Source: Propionivibrio hellwigii
GTDB taxonomy: Bacteria > Pseudomonadota > Gammaproteobacteria > Burkholderiales > Rhodocyclaceae
Length of the DNA: 64,000 bases
Reading direction: 5' to 3'
Assembly: GCF_041770905.1 (NCBI RefSeq)
Contig: NZ_JBEUWX010000002.1
Span: 1,302,001-1,366,000, forward strand
The notes under the pieces: generated by a model
Seen by the model: the letters and a program-made list of their open reading frames with translations, nothing else
Database searches by the model: none
What the model was told of the DNA's origin: nothing
Part shown: piece by piece, positions 32,179 through 41,642 of the stretch
Numbering within the stretch: the stretch's first letter is position 1
Layout: each line of letters starts with the position of its first letter
Position numbers and translations under genes: made by a program

Positions 32179-34152
32179 TTAATGATTACTGCTGTCAAGG
32201 AAACTGCGTAGTTTATCCGAACGCGAAGGGTGACGTAATTTGCGCAATGCCTTGGCTTCAATCTGGCGGATGCGTTCACGCGTCACGTCAAACTGCTTAC
32301 CGACCTCTTCCAGCGTGTGGTCGGTATTCATTTCAATACCAAAACGCATGCGCAACACCTTGGCTTCTCGCGGCGTCAGTGTATCCAGCACATCCTTGGT
32401 AATCAGGCGCAGGCTGGAGAACAGGGCGGCATCGGTCGGCGCCAAGGTGGTGGCATCTTCAATGAAATCGCCCAAATGCGAGTCATCGTCGTCACCAATG
32501 GGCGTCTCCATCGAAATCGGCTCTTTGCTGATCTTGAGAATCTTGCGGATTTTTTCTTCTGGCATTTCCATTTTCTTTGCCAGCGTCGCCGCATCGGCCT
32601 CGACGCCGGTTTCTTGAAGAATCTGCCGGGAAATGCGATTCATTTTGTTGATTGTTTCGATCATGTGCACCGGGATACGGATAGTGCGCGCCTGATCGGC
32701 GATCGAACGGGTAATGGCCTGGCGGATCCACCACGTGGCATAAGTGGAAAATTTATAGCCGCGCCGGTATTCGAACTTGTCGACGGCTTTCATCAGGCCA
32801 ATATTTCCCTCCTGAATCAAATCAAGAAACTGCAGCCCGCGATTGGTATATTTCTTGGCGATCGAAATTACCAGACGCAAGTTGGCTTCGGTCATTTCGC
32901 GCTTGGCGCGCCGCGCCTTGGCTTCACCGGTAGACATCTGTTTATTGATATCTTTCAGCTCCTTGAGCGGCAATCCGATACGTTCCTGCAAAGCCAGCAA
33001 CTTGCGCTGTTCTTCAATGATATTCGGGGCATTGCGGGCAAGCGTCTGAGCGTAGGGTTTACCCGCCGCCGCTGTAATTTCGGCATCGACCCACCCGAGG
33101 TTTAGCTCGTTGCCCGGAAAGGCCTTGATGAAATAGGGGCGCGGCATCCGCACGGTATCGACGCAGATGCGCTGAATTTTGCGTTCGCACGCCCGTGCCT
33201 CATCGACCATCGCGCGCACGGCATCGCACAGCCGTTCGATCGTTCTGGAAGTAAAGCGAATACCCATCATCACTTCGGAAATTTTCTTCTGCAGACGGAG
33301 ATAGCTTTTATCCTGCGAGCCTTTTTTGAGCAGCGCGTTATGCGCCTTGCCATGGAGCGTTTTGATTTCAGCCAGGCGCGCCAGCCCGTCTTCCTTGAGT
33401 TTGAGCAGTGAGGCTGAAACGGCAGCGCCGTCGTCATCGCCGTCATCATCACTGATTTCGTCGTCGGCCAGACCATTCTCATCAATCGATTCACCGGCGG
33501 CATCCAGCGCTTCATCCGCCGCATTCGGGTCAATCAGACCGTCGATCAGCTCGTCGATGCGCATTTCATCGCGAGCGATCTTGCCCGCACTGTCGAGAAT
33601 CTCAGCAATCGTTGTCGGACAAGCGGAAATCGCCATAATCATGTGCTTGAGACCGTCTTCGATGCGTTTGGCGATCTCGATCTCACCCTCGCGGGTCAGT
33701 AGCTCGACTGAACCCATCTCACGCATGTACATACGAACCGGATCGGTCGTGCGGCCAAATTCGGAATCAACCGTCGAAAGCGCCTGCTCTGCCTGTTCTT
33801 CGACATCGGCATCGTCGGCAGCAGCCGGCGCCGGGTTATCCGACATCAACAACGTTTCAGCATCCGGCGCCTCGTCGTACACCTGAATGCCCATATCGCT
33901 GAATGTGCTGATAATGCTTTCGATCTGCTCGGCATCAACGACTTCATCAGGCAGATGGTCATTGACCTCAGCATAGGTCAGGAAACCACGTTCCTTGCCC
34001 AGCTTGATCAACGTTTTCAGACGGATTTTCCGTGATTCTTCATCGTTCGGCGAAGGTTGCTGCTGACTCGCCATCTGAGCCAGCAATTCGGCGGCCTTCG
34101 CCTTCGTCAATTTGTTGTTCGTTGTCTTTTCCCTTGCCATGACCATACTCAT
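32179..34152 (-). CDS. rpoD: RNA polymerase primary sigma factor RpoD (sigma-70)
   Basis: Housekeeping sigma factor, 657 residues. Region 1.1 is at the N-terminus (LKTLIKLGKERGFLTYAEVNDHLPDE). Region 1.2 DPVRMYMREMGSVELLTREGE, a long acidic non-conserved insert (about 220-260), region 2 (KFSTYATWWIRQAITR) that melts the -10 element, region 3 and region 4 (RERIRQIEAKALRKLRHP) that binds the -35 element follow in order. Last gene of the rpsU-yqeY-dnaG-rpoD operon. The second ATG of the frame (codon 3) is also plausible. Confidence 0.98.
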   Translation of the reverse strand: MSMVMAREKTTNNKLTKAKAAELLAQMASQQQPSPNDEESRKIRLKTLIKLGKERGFLTYAEVNDHLPDEVVDAEQIESIISTFSDMGIQVYDEAPDAETLLMSDNPAPAAADDADVEEQAEQALSTVDSEFGRTTDPVRMYMREMGSVELLTREGEIEIAKRIEDGLKHMIMAISACPTTIAEILDSAGKIARDEMRIDELIDGLIDPNAADEALDAAGESIDENGLADDEISDDDGDDDGAAVSASLLKLKEDGLARLAEIKTLHGKAHNALLKKGSQDKSYLRLQKKISEVMMGIRFTSRTIERLCDAVRAMVDEARACERKIQRICVDTVRMPRPYFIKAFPGNELNLGWVDAEITAAAGKPYAQTLARNAPNIIEEQRKLLALQERIGLPLKELKDINKQMSTGEAKARRAKREMTEANLRLVISIAKKYTNRGLQFLDLIQEGNIGLMKAVDKFEYRRGYKFSTYATWWIRQAITRSIADQARTIRIPVHMIETINKMNRISRQILQETGVEADAATLAKKMEMPEEKIRKILKISKEPISMETPIGDDDDSHLGDFIEDATTLAPTDAALFSSLRLITKDVLDTLTPREAKVLRMRFGIEMNTDHTLEEVGKQFDVTRERIRQIEAKALRKLRHPSRSDKLRSFLDSSNH

Positions 34153-34198
34153 GTCCCGGTTAAGCGTCAGAATGGAAAATTGCTGATTTTACCATAAC

Positions 34199-35953
34199 TT
34201 ACGCATCATTCGACTGATAACTGCCTTGTCGCAATGCATGCAGATATTGCTGTTTTTCTTCCGCAGACAAGTCTGTCACCCCCAGCCTCGCCACCTTTGC
34301 CTGTAGCGCCTCAAAAACACGCCGGTTTGCCGCTGTCCGCAAATGATCCACCGCACCTGCAAACTCCTCATCAAGCGTTTCTTCATCAAACGGCTGTTGC
34401 ATCAGTTCAGCCGCTGCCTGATTCAATACACCTTCGTCCTCACCGTTGCGAAAACGTTCCAACAACGCAGAACACACTGGCGGCGCACCTATTTCGGCGG
34501 ACACTTCGGCAATCGCCTCGCATAATCGCCGCAACGCCTGAGCTTCACCAGAATTGTCCGGTAATGCAGCAAGCGGCACATTCGCCGCCAGTTCAGGTTT
34601 TTGCAGCACCATGCGTAAAAGCTGCCGCAACAGCGAAGGGGCCTGCCTTGGCGCTCTCGCCGGCGCTGACCGCGCGATAGGGCTCAAACCGCACAAATGC
34701 TCGACTTCCGCCTGCGAAAAACCGCTCGCTTCCGCCAGCCTCTTGATCAACTGTAGACGCAAAAACGGCGTTTGCAAGCGATTGAGCAAAGGTTTTGCAT
34801 CAGCCACCAGATTTGCCCGCCCTTCAGCGCTGGTCATATCGCAGCGCGCCGCCAGTTCACGCATGAGAAATTCCGATAACGGCAACGCCTCAGCCACCAG
34901 ACGCTCAAAGGCGGCAACACCCTGGTTGCGCACGAAACTGTCCGGATCTTCCGGTTCCGGTAGGAAAGCGAACCCGACGCTTTTCTGCTCCGGCAAGGCT
35001 TCCAACGTATTTTCCAGCGCCCGCCAGGCGGCTTTTCGCCCCGCGGCATCGCCATCAAAACAGAATACGATGCGATCAACCTGACGCAATAATTTACGGA
35101 CATGCCTGGCCGTCGTCGCCGTGCCCAGGGTCGCCACGACGTTGCCGATACCGTGTTGCACCAGCGCAACAACATCCATATAACCTTCGACGACGATCAC
35201 GGTATTTTTCTCACGCAGCGCCGTGCGCGCCTGCGGCAGACCAAACACCTCCTGGCCTTTTTCGAACAACGGCGTTTCCGGTGAATTGAGATATTTCGGC
35301 TCACCTTCACCAATGACTCGCCCCCCAAAGGCAATCACTTCGCCTGCCTGGCTGATGATGGGGAACATCACGCGATCGCGGAACCGGTCATAGAGCCGTC
35401 CCTGATCATTTCTGATGACAAGACCGACTGTCTGTAATTCTGTCTGGGTGTAATCCTCAAATACTGTACCGAGATTTTGCCATTCCTCCGGCGCATAGCC
35501 GATGCCGAATTTTTGGGCGATTTCACCGCTCAGTCCGCGCTTTTTCAGGTAGGCGATCGCCTTGTCGGAACGCTTCAACTGTTCGTAGTAATAACGCGCC
35601 GCCCGCGCCATGATTTCACTCAACGAAACGCGCGACGTACCGCCGTGCGGCCGTCGTATGTCGTCTTCCGGCACCGGCATGCCCACACGCGCAGCCAGTT
35701 CCTTAACGGCATCGACAAAACTTAGGCCGGAATATTCCATGAGAAAGCCGATCGCCGTGCCATGAGCGCCACAGCCGAAGCAGTGATAAAACTGCTTGCC
35801 CGGACTGACAGAAAATGAAGGCGTTTTCTCGTTATGGAACGGACAGCAAGCGACGAAATTCGCCCCAGCCTTCTTGAGCCTTACATAACCGTCGATCAGA
35901 TCGACGATGTCGACTCGATTGAGCAGATCCTGGATAAATGAATCGGGAATCAT
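34199..35953 (-). CDS. dnaG: DNA primase
   Basis: Makes RNA primers for replication. The N-terminal zinc ribbon has the CHC2 ligands in CCPFHNEKTPSF and FHCFGCGAHG-type sequence (here YHCFGCGAHG). The Toprim catalytic core shows VVEGYMDVVAL and the acidic FCFDGDAAGRKAA. The C-terminal helicase-binding domain is less conserved. 584 residues from the ATG at 35953 (MIPDSFIQDLLNRVDIV, the family start); the in-frame TTG four codons upstream is less likely. Confidence 0.97.
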   Translation of the reverse strand: MIPDSFIQDLLNRVDIVDLIDGYVRLKKAGANFVACCPFHNEKTPSFSVSPGKQFYHCFGCGAHGTAIGFLMEYSGLSFVDAVKELAARVGMPVPEDDIRRPHGGTSRVSLSEIMARAARYYYEQLKRSDKAIAYLKKRGLSGEIAQKFGIGYAPEEWQNLGTVFEDYTQTELQTVGLVIRNDQGRLYDRFRDRVMFPIISQAGEVIAFGGRVIGEGEPKYLNSPETPLFEKGQEVFGLPQARTALREKNTVIVVEGYMDVVALVQHGIGNVVATLGTATTARHVRKLLRQVDRIVFCFDGDAAGRKAAWRALENTLEALPEQKSVGFAFLPEPEDPDSFVRNQGVAAFERLVAEALPLSEFLMRELAARCDMTSAEGRANLVADAKPLLNRLQTPFLRLQLIKRLAEASGFSQAEVEHLCGLSPIARSAPARAPRQAPSLLRQLLRMVLQKPELAANVPLAALPDNSGEAQALRRLCEAIAEVSAEIGAPPVCSALLERFRNGEDEGVLNQAAAELMQQPFDEETLDEEFAGAVDHLRTAANRRVFEALQAKVARLGVTDLSAEEKQQYLHALRQGSYQSNDA

Positions 35954-36111
35954 GCCTGCCCGCAAGAAATACCTGGAGAAATGACTGAAAACACCACTTA
36001 AGAATCGCCGGACAGCAATCCCAGTTTACCGTAATCCATCGTCGTACCTTGCTTTGACCAAGGCGCTCGCCGTACCGAGCCAGGGGCCTGTATCGTTGTT
36101 CCGCGTTTTAC

Positions 36112-36567
36112 TCAAACGCCTGCGCCGGAAAGCGCTGCTTTGACCTGCCGGGAAACTTCACCCATATCCGCCTTGCCCGCCAGCTGGGGTTTGAGCACCG
36201 CCATCACCTTACCCATATCGCTTGCGCGACTCGCACCCATCTCAACCACCGCCGCCTGTACCGCGACGGCAATAGCCTCGGCACTCATTCGGGCAGGCAT
36301 ATATTGACTGAGCACCTGCACCTCGAATTTTTCGGCATCCGCCAGTTCCTGACGCCCGGCTGCTTCATACTGGGAAATCGAATCTCGGCGCTGTTTAAGC
36401 ATTTTTTCAATGACCGCAACGATGTCCGCATCGCCCAGCGTGACACGCCCATCGACTTCCTGCTGCTTAATCGCCGCGTTCAAAAGGCGTATGGCGTCGC
36501 GCTTTGCCGTTTCGCCATTTCGCATTGCGGCCTTCATCTCCTCGTTGATGCGCTCTTTCAGGCTCAT
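36112..36567 (-). CDS. yqeY: GatB/YqeY domain-containing protein
   Basis: Protein of 151 residues of the YqeY family, a stand-alone version of the tRNA-binding tail of GatB; its role is unproven but is often linked to tRNA amidation. Family stretches: KERINEEMKAAMR, KRDAIRLLNAAIKQ, LSQYMPARMS and MGKVMAVLKPQLAGKADM. The ATG at 36567 has AGAAGG at good distance; a GTG two codons upstream is less likely. It lies between rpsU and dnaG as usual in this group. Confidence 0.92.
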   Translation of the reverse strand: MSLKERINEEMKAAMRNGETAKRDAIRLLNAAIKQQEVDGRVTLGDADIVAVIEKMLKQRRDSISQYEAAGRQELADAEKFEVQVLSQYMPARMSAEAIAVAVQAAVVEMGASRASDMGKVMAVLKPQLAGKADMGEVSRQVKAALSGAGV

Positions 36568-36625
36568 ATTCACCTTCTCATCCGATTATCTTCTGCGTTC
36601 AGAAAAGCACGACAGAAACACAAAA

Positions 36626-36651
36626 AGCCGTACGCCTAAAGGCGCACGGCT
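36626..36651 (-). terminator. Terminator/attenuator between rpsU and yqeY
   Basis: AGCCGTACGCC (36626-36636) and GGCGCACGGCT (36641-36651) pair with one mismatch around TAAA; on the minus strand TTTTTG follows. In the classical rpsU-dnaG-rpoD operon an internal terminator lets rpsU be made in excess, which this could do. Confidence 0.8.
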
Positions 36652-36674
36652 GCATTCATAGATAAAAACCCAGA

Positions 36675-36887
36675 TTAGTAAAGCTTGGGGGGCAGCATCT
36701 GGCTGCGTACACGTTTATGGTGACGTTTGATCGCCGCAGCGAGCTTGCGTTTACGCTCGGCGGTAGGTTTTTCGTAAAACTCACGGGCACGCAATTCGGT
36801 CAACAGGCCGGTTTTTTCAACAGTACGCTTGAACCGACGAATGGCAACCTCGAACGGTTCATTTTCCTTTACACGAATAGCAGGCAT
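36675..36887 (-). CDS. rpsU: 30S ribosomal protein S21
   Basis: 70-residue small-subunit protein needed for initiation. The start MPAIRVKENEPFEVAIRRFKR and the basic C-terminus are diagnostic. AGGAAGAAT lies before the ATG at 36887 (the in-frame TTG one codon upstream is not needed). First gene of the macromolecular-synthesis operon. Confidence 0.98.
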   Translation of the reverse strand: MPAIRVKENEPFEVAIRRFKRTVEKTGLLTELRAREFYEKPTAERKRKLAAAIKRHHKRVRSQMLPPKLY

Positions 36888-37071
36888 CAATTCTTCCTAA
36901 GTTCAAAAACAGAATCGGACCATGGTCGAGAAGTTAACTTTTCATTTTCATACAAGGTAAGCCAGCCGAAGGCCGTCCAGAGAGAATCAACACGGAAAAG
37001 GCGGGACAGCAGGACAACCGATGTATGGGCAGCGGAGTTCAGCGACCATCCAAGAACTCCAAGAGGATCGC

Positions 37072-37100
37072 ATTATAAACAAGGCCGGGGAAAGCGCCAA
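37072..37100 (-). promoter_or_regulatory. Promoter of the rpsU-yqeY-dnaG-rpoD operon
   Basis: On the minus strand TTGGCG (37095-37100), 17 bases and a perfect TATAAT (37072-37077). This leaves a leader of about 180 bp before rpsU. Confidence 0.65.
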
Positions 37101-37124
37101 GAACTTTCGCACCAAGCGCTTCCT

Positions 37125-37290
37125 AGCGCCAGGCGCTGGCCGGAGACCCGCGTGGATAAAGGATTTCCGGGCAGATGCTCTGAAACCCGCATGGATAAAG
37201 GCGCTCCGGGCAGGCGCCCGGAAATGCCCTGTTTACAGGGGCCTCAGCGGCGCCTTGTAGCGAAAAGCGCGCGGCGCGGCGTCTCAATGC
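37125..37290. repeat. Dispersed ~40-bp-period repeat, locus C
   Basis: Units ACCCGCGTGGATAAAGGA and ACCCGCATGGATAAAGGC followed by an inverted GCCCTGTTTACAGGGGCC. The tail around CCTTGTAGCGAAAAGCGCGC resembles the end of locus A. It lies between mpl (3' side) and the rpsU promoter. Confidence 0.85.
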
Positions 37291-37293
37291 GGA

Positions 37294-38688
37294 TCAGCGC
37301 GTAGCGTCCGGCCAACGCGCCCGCAGCGCCGCCAGCAGCTTTTCGTGAATGCCGCCGAAACCGCCATTGCTCATCACCAGCACCCGGTCGCCCGGACGGG
37401 CATCGTTCACCAGGCGTTCGACCAGTTTATCCAGATCCTGTGCGACAAAAGCCTTGTCGCGAAGCGGAGCCAGTGCCGCCTGAGCATCCCAGCCAAGCTG
37501 CGCGGCATAGCAATATACGCGGTCGGCTGCGGCCAGGCTGACGGGGAGCTCGGCCTTCATGACGCCGAGCTTCATCGTATTCGAACGCGGCTCCAGCGCG
37601 GCAAGCACCCGCCCTTCCGCGCCCATGCTGCGCCGCAACCCGGCGAGCGTCGTCGCAATCGCCGTCGGGTGATGGGCAAAATCATCATAAACGCTGATGC
37701 CAGCCACCACGCCGCGCAACTCCATACGCCGCTTGACGCCCGCGAAGCGCGCCAGCGACGCCAAACCCTGCTCAATCGGCACCCCCACATGGCGCGCCGC
37801 CAGCAGTGCCGCAACGGCATTGCTGCGGTTATGCGCGCCGGAAAGCTCCCAGCGCGTCTCACCGAGGCGCCGATCGCCCTGCATCAAAGCCAACGAACCC
37901 ACGGCATCATCGCCGGCCATGTGCCAACCGGCAGGATCGTTGAAACGCGCAACCGGCGTCCAGCAACCGCGCGCCAGCACGCGGTCGAGGCTCGGTTCAA
38001 GCGCATTGGCAACGATCAACCCGTTGCCAGGCAATGTACGCACCAGGTGATGGAACTGCATTTCAATGGCCGCCAGATCGGCAAAAATATCGGCATGATC
38101 GAATTCAAGGTTATTCAGTATCGCGGTACGCGGCCGATAGTGGATAAACTTCGAGCGTTTGTCGCAAAACGCCGTGTCGTACTCATCCGCCTCAATAACG
38201 AAAAACGGCGAATCGGCAAGCCTGCCGTCGATTTTTCCGGCGATGCGCGCCGACACGCCGAAGTTTACCGGCACACCGCCAATCAGAAACCCTGGATGCA
38301 GGCCGGCGTCCTCAAGAATCCAGGCCAACATCGACGCGGTCGTCGTTTTACCATGCGTGCCCGCCACGGCGAGCGTCCAGCGTCCTTGCAGCAGATGGTC
38401 GGCAAGCCACTGCGGGCCGGAAACGTAGGGCAGCGCGCGATCGAGAATCTCTTCCAGGAGCGGATTGCCGCGCGAAATCGCATTGCCGACGACGAAAACA
38501 TCGGGCGCAAGCTGCGCCTGTTTCGCCGCAAACCCTTCGATTAAATCAATGCCGGCAGCCTCCAGCTGCACGCTCATCGGCGGATAAACGTTGGCATCGC
38601 AGCCGGTGACGCGGTGCCCGGCCGCACGCGCCAGTTGGGCGATGCCGCCCATGAAGGTGCCGCAAATGCCGAGAATGTGAATATGCAT
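37294..38688 (-). CDS. mpl: UDP-N-acetylmuramate:L-alanyl-gamma-D-glutamyl-meso-diaminopimelate ligase
   Basis: Recycles the murein tripeptide L-Ala-D-Glu-mDap by ligating it to UDP-MurNAc. The N-terminus MHIHILGICGTFMGG, the ATP loop GTHGKTTTASMLAW and the central DEYDTAFCDKRSKF are Mpl signatures; the last of these separates it from MurC. Length 464 residues is normal. GGAG lies before the ATG at 38688; the frame extends upstream by 61 codons without features, so the long form is rejected. The next gene on the other strand diverges from it. Confidence 0.95.
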   Translation of the reverse strand: MHIHILGICGTFMGGIAQLARAAGHRVTGCDANVYPPMSVQLEAAGIDLIEGFAAKQAQLAPDVFVVGNAISRGNPLLEEILDRALPYVSGPQWLADHLLQGRWTLAVAGTHGKTTTASMLAWILEDAGLHPGFLIGGVPVNFGVSARIAGKIDGRLADSPFFVIEADEYDTAFCDKRSKFIHYRPRTAILNNLEFDHADIFADLAAIEMQFHHLVRTLPGNGLIVANALEPSLDRVLARGCWTPVARFNDPAGWHMAGDDAVGSLALMQGDRRLGETRWELSGAHNRSNAVAALLAARHVGVPIEQGLASLARFAGVKRRMELRGVVAGISVYDDFAHHPTAIATTLAGLRRSMGAEGRVLAALEPRSNTMKLGVMKAELPVSLAAADRVYCYAAQLGWDAQAALAPLRDKAFVAQDLDKLVERLVNDARPGDRVLVMSNGGFGGIHEKLLAALRARWPDATR

Positions 38689-38882
38689 GAGGTAAACTCC
38701 GGAATGATTCGAGAACGAAGGGCAATGCGGACAGCCGGCAAGCCCGACGGAACGCCCGAAATATAGGGATTGTATCGCCTCGGAGCGCCGCATCGTTTTT
38801 CCAGGCGCGACCGCAAGCCCGCCGCCCCAAGGCCCCGACGTGTCCATTGTCTCCATTGCCCATCGCCACACCGCCTCCCAAG

Positions 38883-39482
38883 ATGACCGCCACCGACCGC
38901 CAACTGCAACTGATTGCCTACACCGCCGCCCGCCTGATGGCCGAACAGGGCATTGCCGACTTCAACGCCGCCAAGCGCAAGGCCATACAAACGCTCGGCC
39001 TACCGAACAATGCCAAGTTGCCCGGCAACGCCGATGTCGAAGCGCAGCTGCGCGCCTATCAGCGCATTTTCCAGAACGACGAACATAGGCAGCGCCTCCG
39101 CCGCCTGCGCCAAACGGCGCGCGATGTCATGGCGCGCCTGCAGGACTTCACGCCGTATCTTGCGGGTGCCGTCCTCGACGGCAGCGCCGGGCGCCAGGCG
39201 GAAATCGACATTCAGCTATTTGCCGACAGCGCCAAGGATGTCGAAATTTTTCTGCTCAACCAGCAGGTTACCTACGTCCACCGCGAACCGCGCAGCGAAC
39301 GCGCCGAAGCGGTGCTGACGATCCTGCACAAAGCGGCGCCGATCAATCTCGTCGTCTATCCACGCAACGCGGAGCGCATCACCGCGCGTATGCGCGACGG
39401 CCGGATTCGCCCGCGCATGCGCCTCGACGCGCTCGATCGCCTGCTTGCCGAAGATCCCGAAACTGGCGAAGCGGCTGAATAA
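38883..39482 (+). CDS. Conserved protein, possible nucleotidyltransferase fold, divergent from mpl
   Basis: 199-residue soluble protein. The start MTATDRQLQLIAYTAARLM is followed by a helical basic N-terminal half. A central GAVLDGSAGRQAEIDIQLFAD resembles the GSxxxG...DxD active-site loop of nucleotidyltransferase-fold proteins, but only one clear acidic pair is present, so activity is uncertain. Genes of this type stand next to mpl in other betaproteobacteria as far as I recall. The ATG at 38883 is the first in frame; earlier codons are TTG. Confidence 0.6.
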   Translation: MTATDRQLQLIAYTAARLMAEQGIADFNAAKRKAIQTLGLPNNAKLPGNADVEAQLRAYQRIFQNDEHRQRLRRLRQTARDVMARLQDFTPYLAGAVLDGSAGRQAEIDIQLFADSAKDVEIFLLNQQVTYVHREPRSERAEAVLTILHKAAPINLVVYPRNAERITARMRDGRIRPRMRLDALDRLLAEDPETGEAAE

Positions 39483-39566
39483 CCCGCACAGTCCGCAGCA
39501 TCCGCCATCCCCCTCCCCCAAGCGCCTCCTCGCCCGCCCGGATACGGCGGCGCATTCGCCCAACCC

Positions 39567-39830
39567 CGCCTGCCACGAACCCCGCGTAAAACGGGCATCT
39601 CCGGAGCCCCTGCCCGCCAGCCCACTGTTTACGGGCGTTTCCGGGCCACCTATCCGCCAGCCCACTATTTACGCGGGTTTCCGGCCCACCTGCCCGCAAA
39701 CGCCCTATTGACGTGGGCTTGCAGGCGGCCGATTTAGATAACCAGGCGTTACATCCAGAATGCGCAGGCAGTAAATCGGCAGTGCTGCTACAAAAAATGA
39801 GTAGTGCCCTTCCCAGCCTGTTAGCCGACC
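39567..39830. repeat. Dispersed repeat locus D, left member of a long direct repeat
   Basis: Four ~40-bp units (for example CAGCCCACTGTTTACGGGCG, CAGCCCACTATTTACGCGGG, CGCCCTATTGACGTGGGC) followed by about 110 bp ending in TTAGCCGACC. The whole block is repeated in the same orientation at 41643-41884 (locus E). The two bracket the Sel1/NlpC/AT-rich island. Confidence 0.88.
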
Positions 39831-39979
39831 ATATCATCGGCGCGACACTGCATCTTTCCACAATCCATATCTAAGCTCATTGACAGCCGCATGGCAGAGG
39901 ACTAGCCTGCTTGCATCCTTTGTGGCTTAGCGATTTCCTTTATTCATCTAATCCTCCCGGACAGAAAAGGAAACAGGCG

Positions 39980-40639
39980 ATGAAAACGGACAGAATGGTT
40001 TGGGGAAAACGGACAGTTTTCCTCCTTTCGGGAATTATCGGCTTAGGGCTGCTTCTGCCGACGCACAGTGAGGCCAAAAAGCCCCGCGACTTAGGTCAGG
40101 CCTGCTACGAAAAAGCCGCCAGACTCCAGGCCAAAGCGGATAAAGGCAACAGAAATGCCGGCAGGCAGTACAACCAAGCGCTCGATGCCTACCTGTGCGC
40201 GGCAAAGAACGGGCATGCCCGCTCCGCCTATCTGGCGGTAATCCTCTCCGAATCCGGCCAATCCAAAGGCTTGCCTGAAGAAACCAAAAAAGCGTTGATG
40301 GCGCAGGCGGTCGATGCAGGTGTTCCGGAGGCGCGTTGCATCACAGTAGGAGATGATTGCAACGAAAGAAGCAAATGTCTCCACCCGGAAAAATCGGAAG
40401 CCACCCTGGTGAAACTGATTCAGGAAGGCTATGCGAAAGATTACGCCTACTATCTTGCCACCTTGCTTGAAAAGGGAAAGCTGGGCGAGAAGAATATTGC
40501 CCGGGCGTACAAGTGCTATGAACTGGGCAGCCGCTCTGGCGACAATTTTGCTGAAAGTGCTAAACGGCGGCTGGAAAGGCAGTACGAAGCCGCAGAACTT
40601 GAAACGAACGAAGCATGTGTTGAAGGAGTGAAAAAATGA
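39980..40639 (+). CDS. Exported Sel1-like repeat protein
   Basis: 219-residue protein with a signal peptide (residues 1-31, hydrophobic VFLLSGIIGLGLLLPTHSEA) and helical Sel1/TPR-like repeats: LDAYLCAAKNGHARSAYLAVIL, YAYYLATLLEKGKLGE-type and IARAYKCYELGSRSGDN. Six cysteines in the mature part suggest disulfides. Such proteins often act as periplasmic adaptors or as immunity proteins against cell-wall effectors; that is inference. Its stop overlaps the start of an NlpC/P60-like frame (ATGA). Confidence 0.7.
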   Translation: MKTDRMVWGKRTVFLLSGIIGLGLLLPTHSEAKKPRDLGQACYEKAARLQAKADKGNRNAGRQYNQALDAYLCAAKNGHARSAYLAVILSESGQSKGLPEETKKALMAQAVDAGVPEARCITVGDDCNERSKCLHPEKSEATLVKLIQEGYAKDYAYYLATLLEKGKLGEKNIARAYKCYELGSRSGDNFAESAKRRLERQYEAAELETNEACVEGVKK

Positions 40640-40822
40640 GCTCGATTCTGAAGCAAACGCAAGCGTACAGGAATGCCGGATACACCTATGGCTGGGGCGG
40701 CACGGGCAAGAATAAGAAGATTGACTGCTCGCACCGGGTCAGTAACGTGCTCAGGGGCGCCGGATAGGCGTGGATAGAACCGGATTGGATATTCCCTCAA
40801 AAGCCCGGCAATATCAATGGTT
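40636..40822 (+). pseudogene. Frameshifted, truncated NlpC/P60-like (C40) peptidase
   Basis: From the ATG at 40636, 43 codons read to a stop at 40767 and include YTYGWGGTGKNKKIDCSHRV, the catalytic-cysteine region of NlpC/P60 cell-wall peptidases. Shifting frame by one base at the GGATAGG near 40762 restores the family sequence IGVDRTGLDIPSKARQYQW. Homology then ends at the TTTTATG array (40821). The His and polar residue of the catalytic triad are therefore lost. Coupled by ATGA to the Sel1-like gene. Confidence 0.7.
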
Positions 40823-40855
40823 TTATGTTTTATGTTTTATGTTTTATGTTTTATG
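40821..40855. repeat. Heptanucleotide tandem array TTTTATG x5
   Basis: Five perfect 7-bp units followed by TTTTT. It marks the point where NlpC/P60 homology stops and AT-rich sequence begins. Confidence 0.95.
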
Positions 40856-40939
40856 TTTTTTAAATATTAGAGAGTGAATTAATATATCAATATTAATTTT
40901 TCCTATTCTTAACCTAAATACGATAACGCTATCCTCTTT

Positions 40940-41191
40940 ATGAAATTTGAAAAAGACATCCCGCCCGAGAAAGTCAATAAAATAATATTAATTTTAGGTG
41001 TCATGGCTATAGCCTCTGGATTGTACAGTTTGTATAGTCCACCAGAAGAAATTTGGTCAACTGGACGCTGGTCTTGGTTAAATAATGTTTTAGCATCTAT
41101 ATTTGGTAAATATGCTTCTTCAGTAAGAGATATTTTTATAGGATGTTTTCTTATTTTATGGGTAAGATCTAGAAATAACAACAAACCTTAA
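40940..41191 (+). CDS. Small AT-rich two-helix membrane protein
   Basis: 83 residues, start MKFEKDIPPEKVNK. Two hydrophobic segments: about 15-33 (IILILGVMAIASGLYSLYS) and 63-77 (IFIGCFLILWV). Base composition is near 33% G+C, far below the surrounding genes, which suggests recent acquisition. No family is recognised. Confidence 0.55.
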   Translation: MKFEKDIPPEKVNKIILILGVMAIASGLYSLYSPPEEIWSTGRWSWLNNVLASIFGKYASSVRDIFIGCFLILWVRSRNNNKP

Positions 41192-41234
41192 GAAAAAACA
41201 AAACGCCTGGAGTATTTTTATTTTTTACAAAAAA

Positions 41235-41471
41235 GTGCTCATTTATATTATTTGTTTTTTCTTATCTACAACAATTAGCCTGATGATTATCTATGGTTTT
41301 TATCTAATATTCCCTTATCTTTATACCAATCTGGCACATGTCGACCAAGAAACCTTAAGTGATGATTATTATATTGCCCTTCAATTTATACTGTTATCAG
41401 CAACAATATTATTGATAACAATTCCTTCACTATATTTTTATATATTATATTTGATCAAAAGTAAGTTTTGA
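41235..41471 (+). CDS. Small AT-rich two-helix membrane protein
   Basis: 78 residues with two strong hydrophobic segments (about 2-25 and 50-74) joined by an acidic loop DQETLSDDYY. AT-rich like its upstream neighbour, 43 bp away. No homologue recognised. Pairs of tiny membrane proteins next to a wall-peptidase gene could be immunity-type proteins, but nothing in the sequence proves it. Confidence 0.5.
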   Translation: MLIYIICFFLSTTISLMIIYGFYLIFPYLYTNLAHVDQETLSDDYYIALQFILLSATILLITIPSLYFYILYLIKSKF

Positions 41472-41642
41472 TTTCCCCTATAGACCATTTTACCAATCAG
41501 TAAAAACCTTTTCTTTTATTCTTTTTATCTTTTTTATTGTTTCGTTTTCCTGATTTTTTCTTTTCAATTTTTCTTTGATTTTTTCAACCATCTTCGATGA
41601 CCTTCCCGATTACCACGACTCCCGTTTTAAACTCCGCCACCA

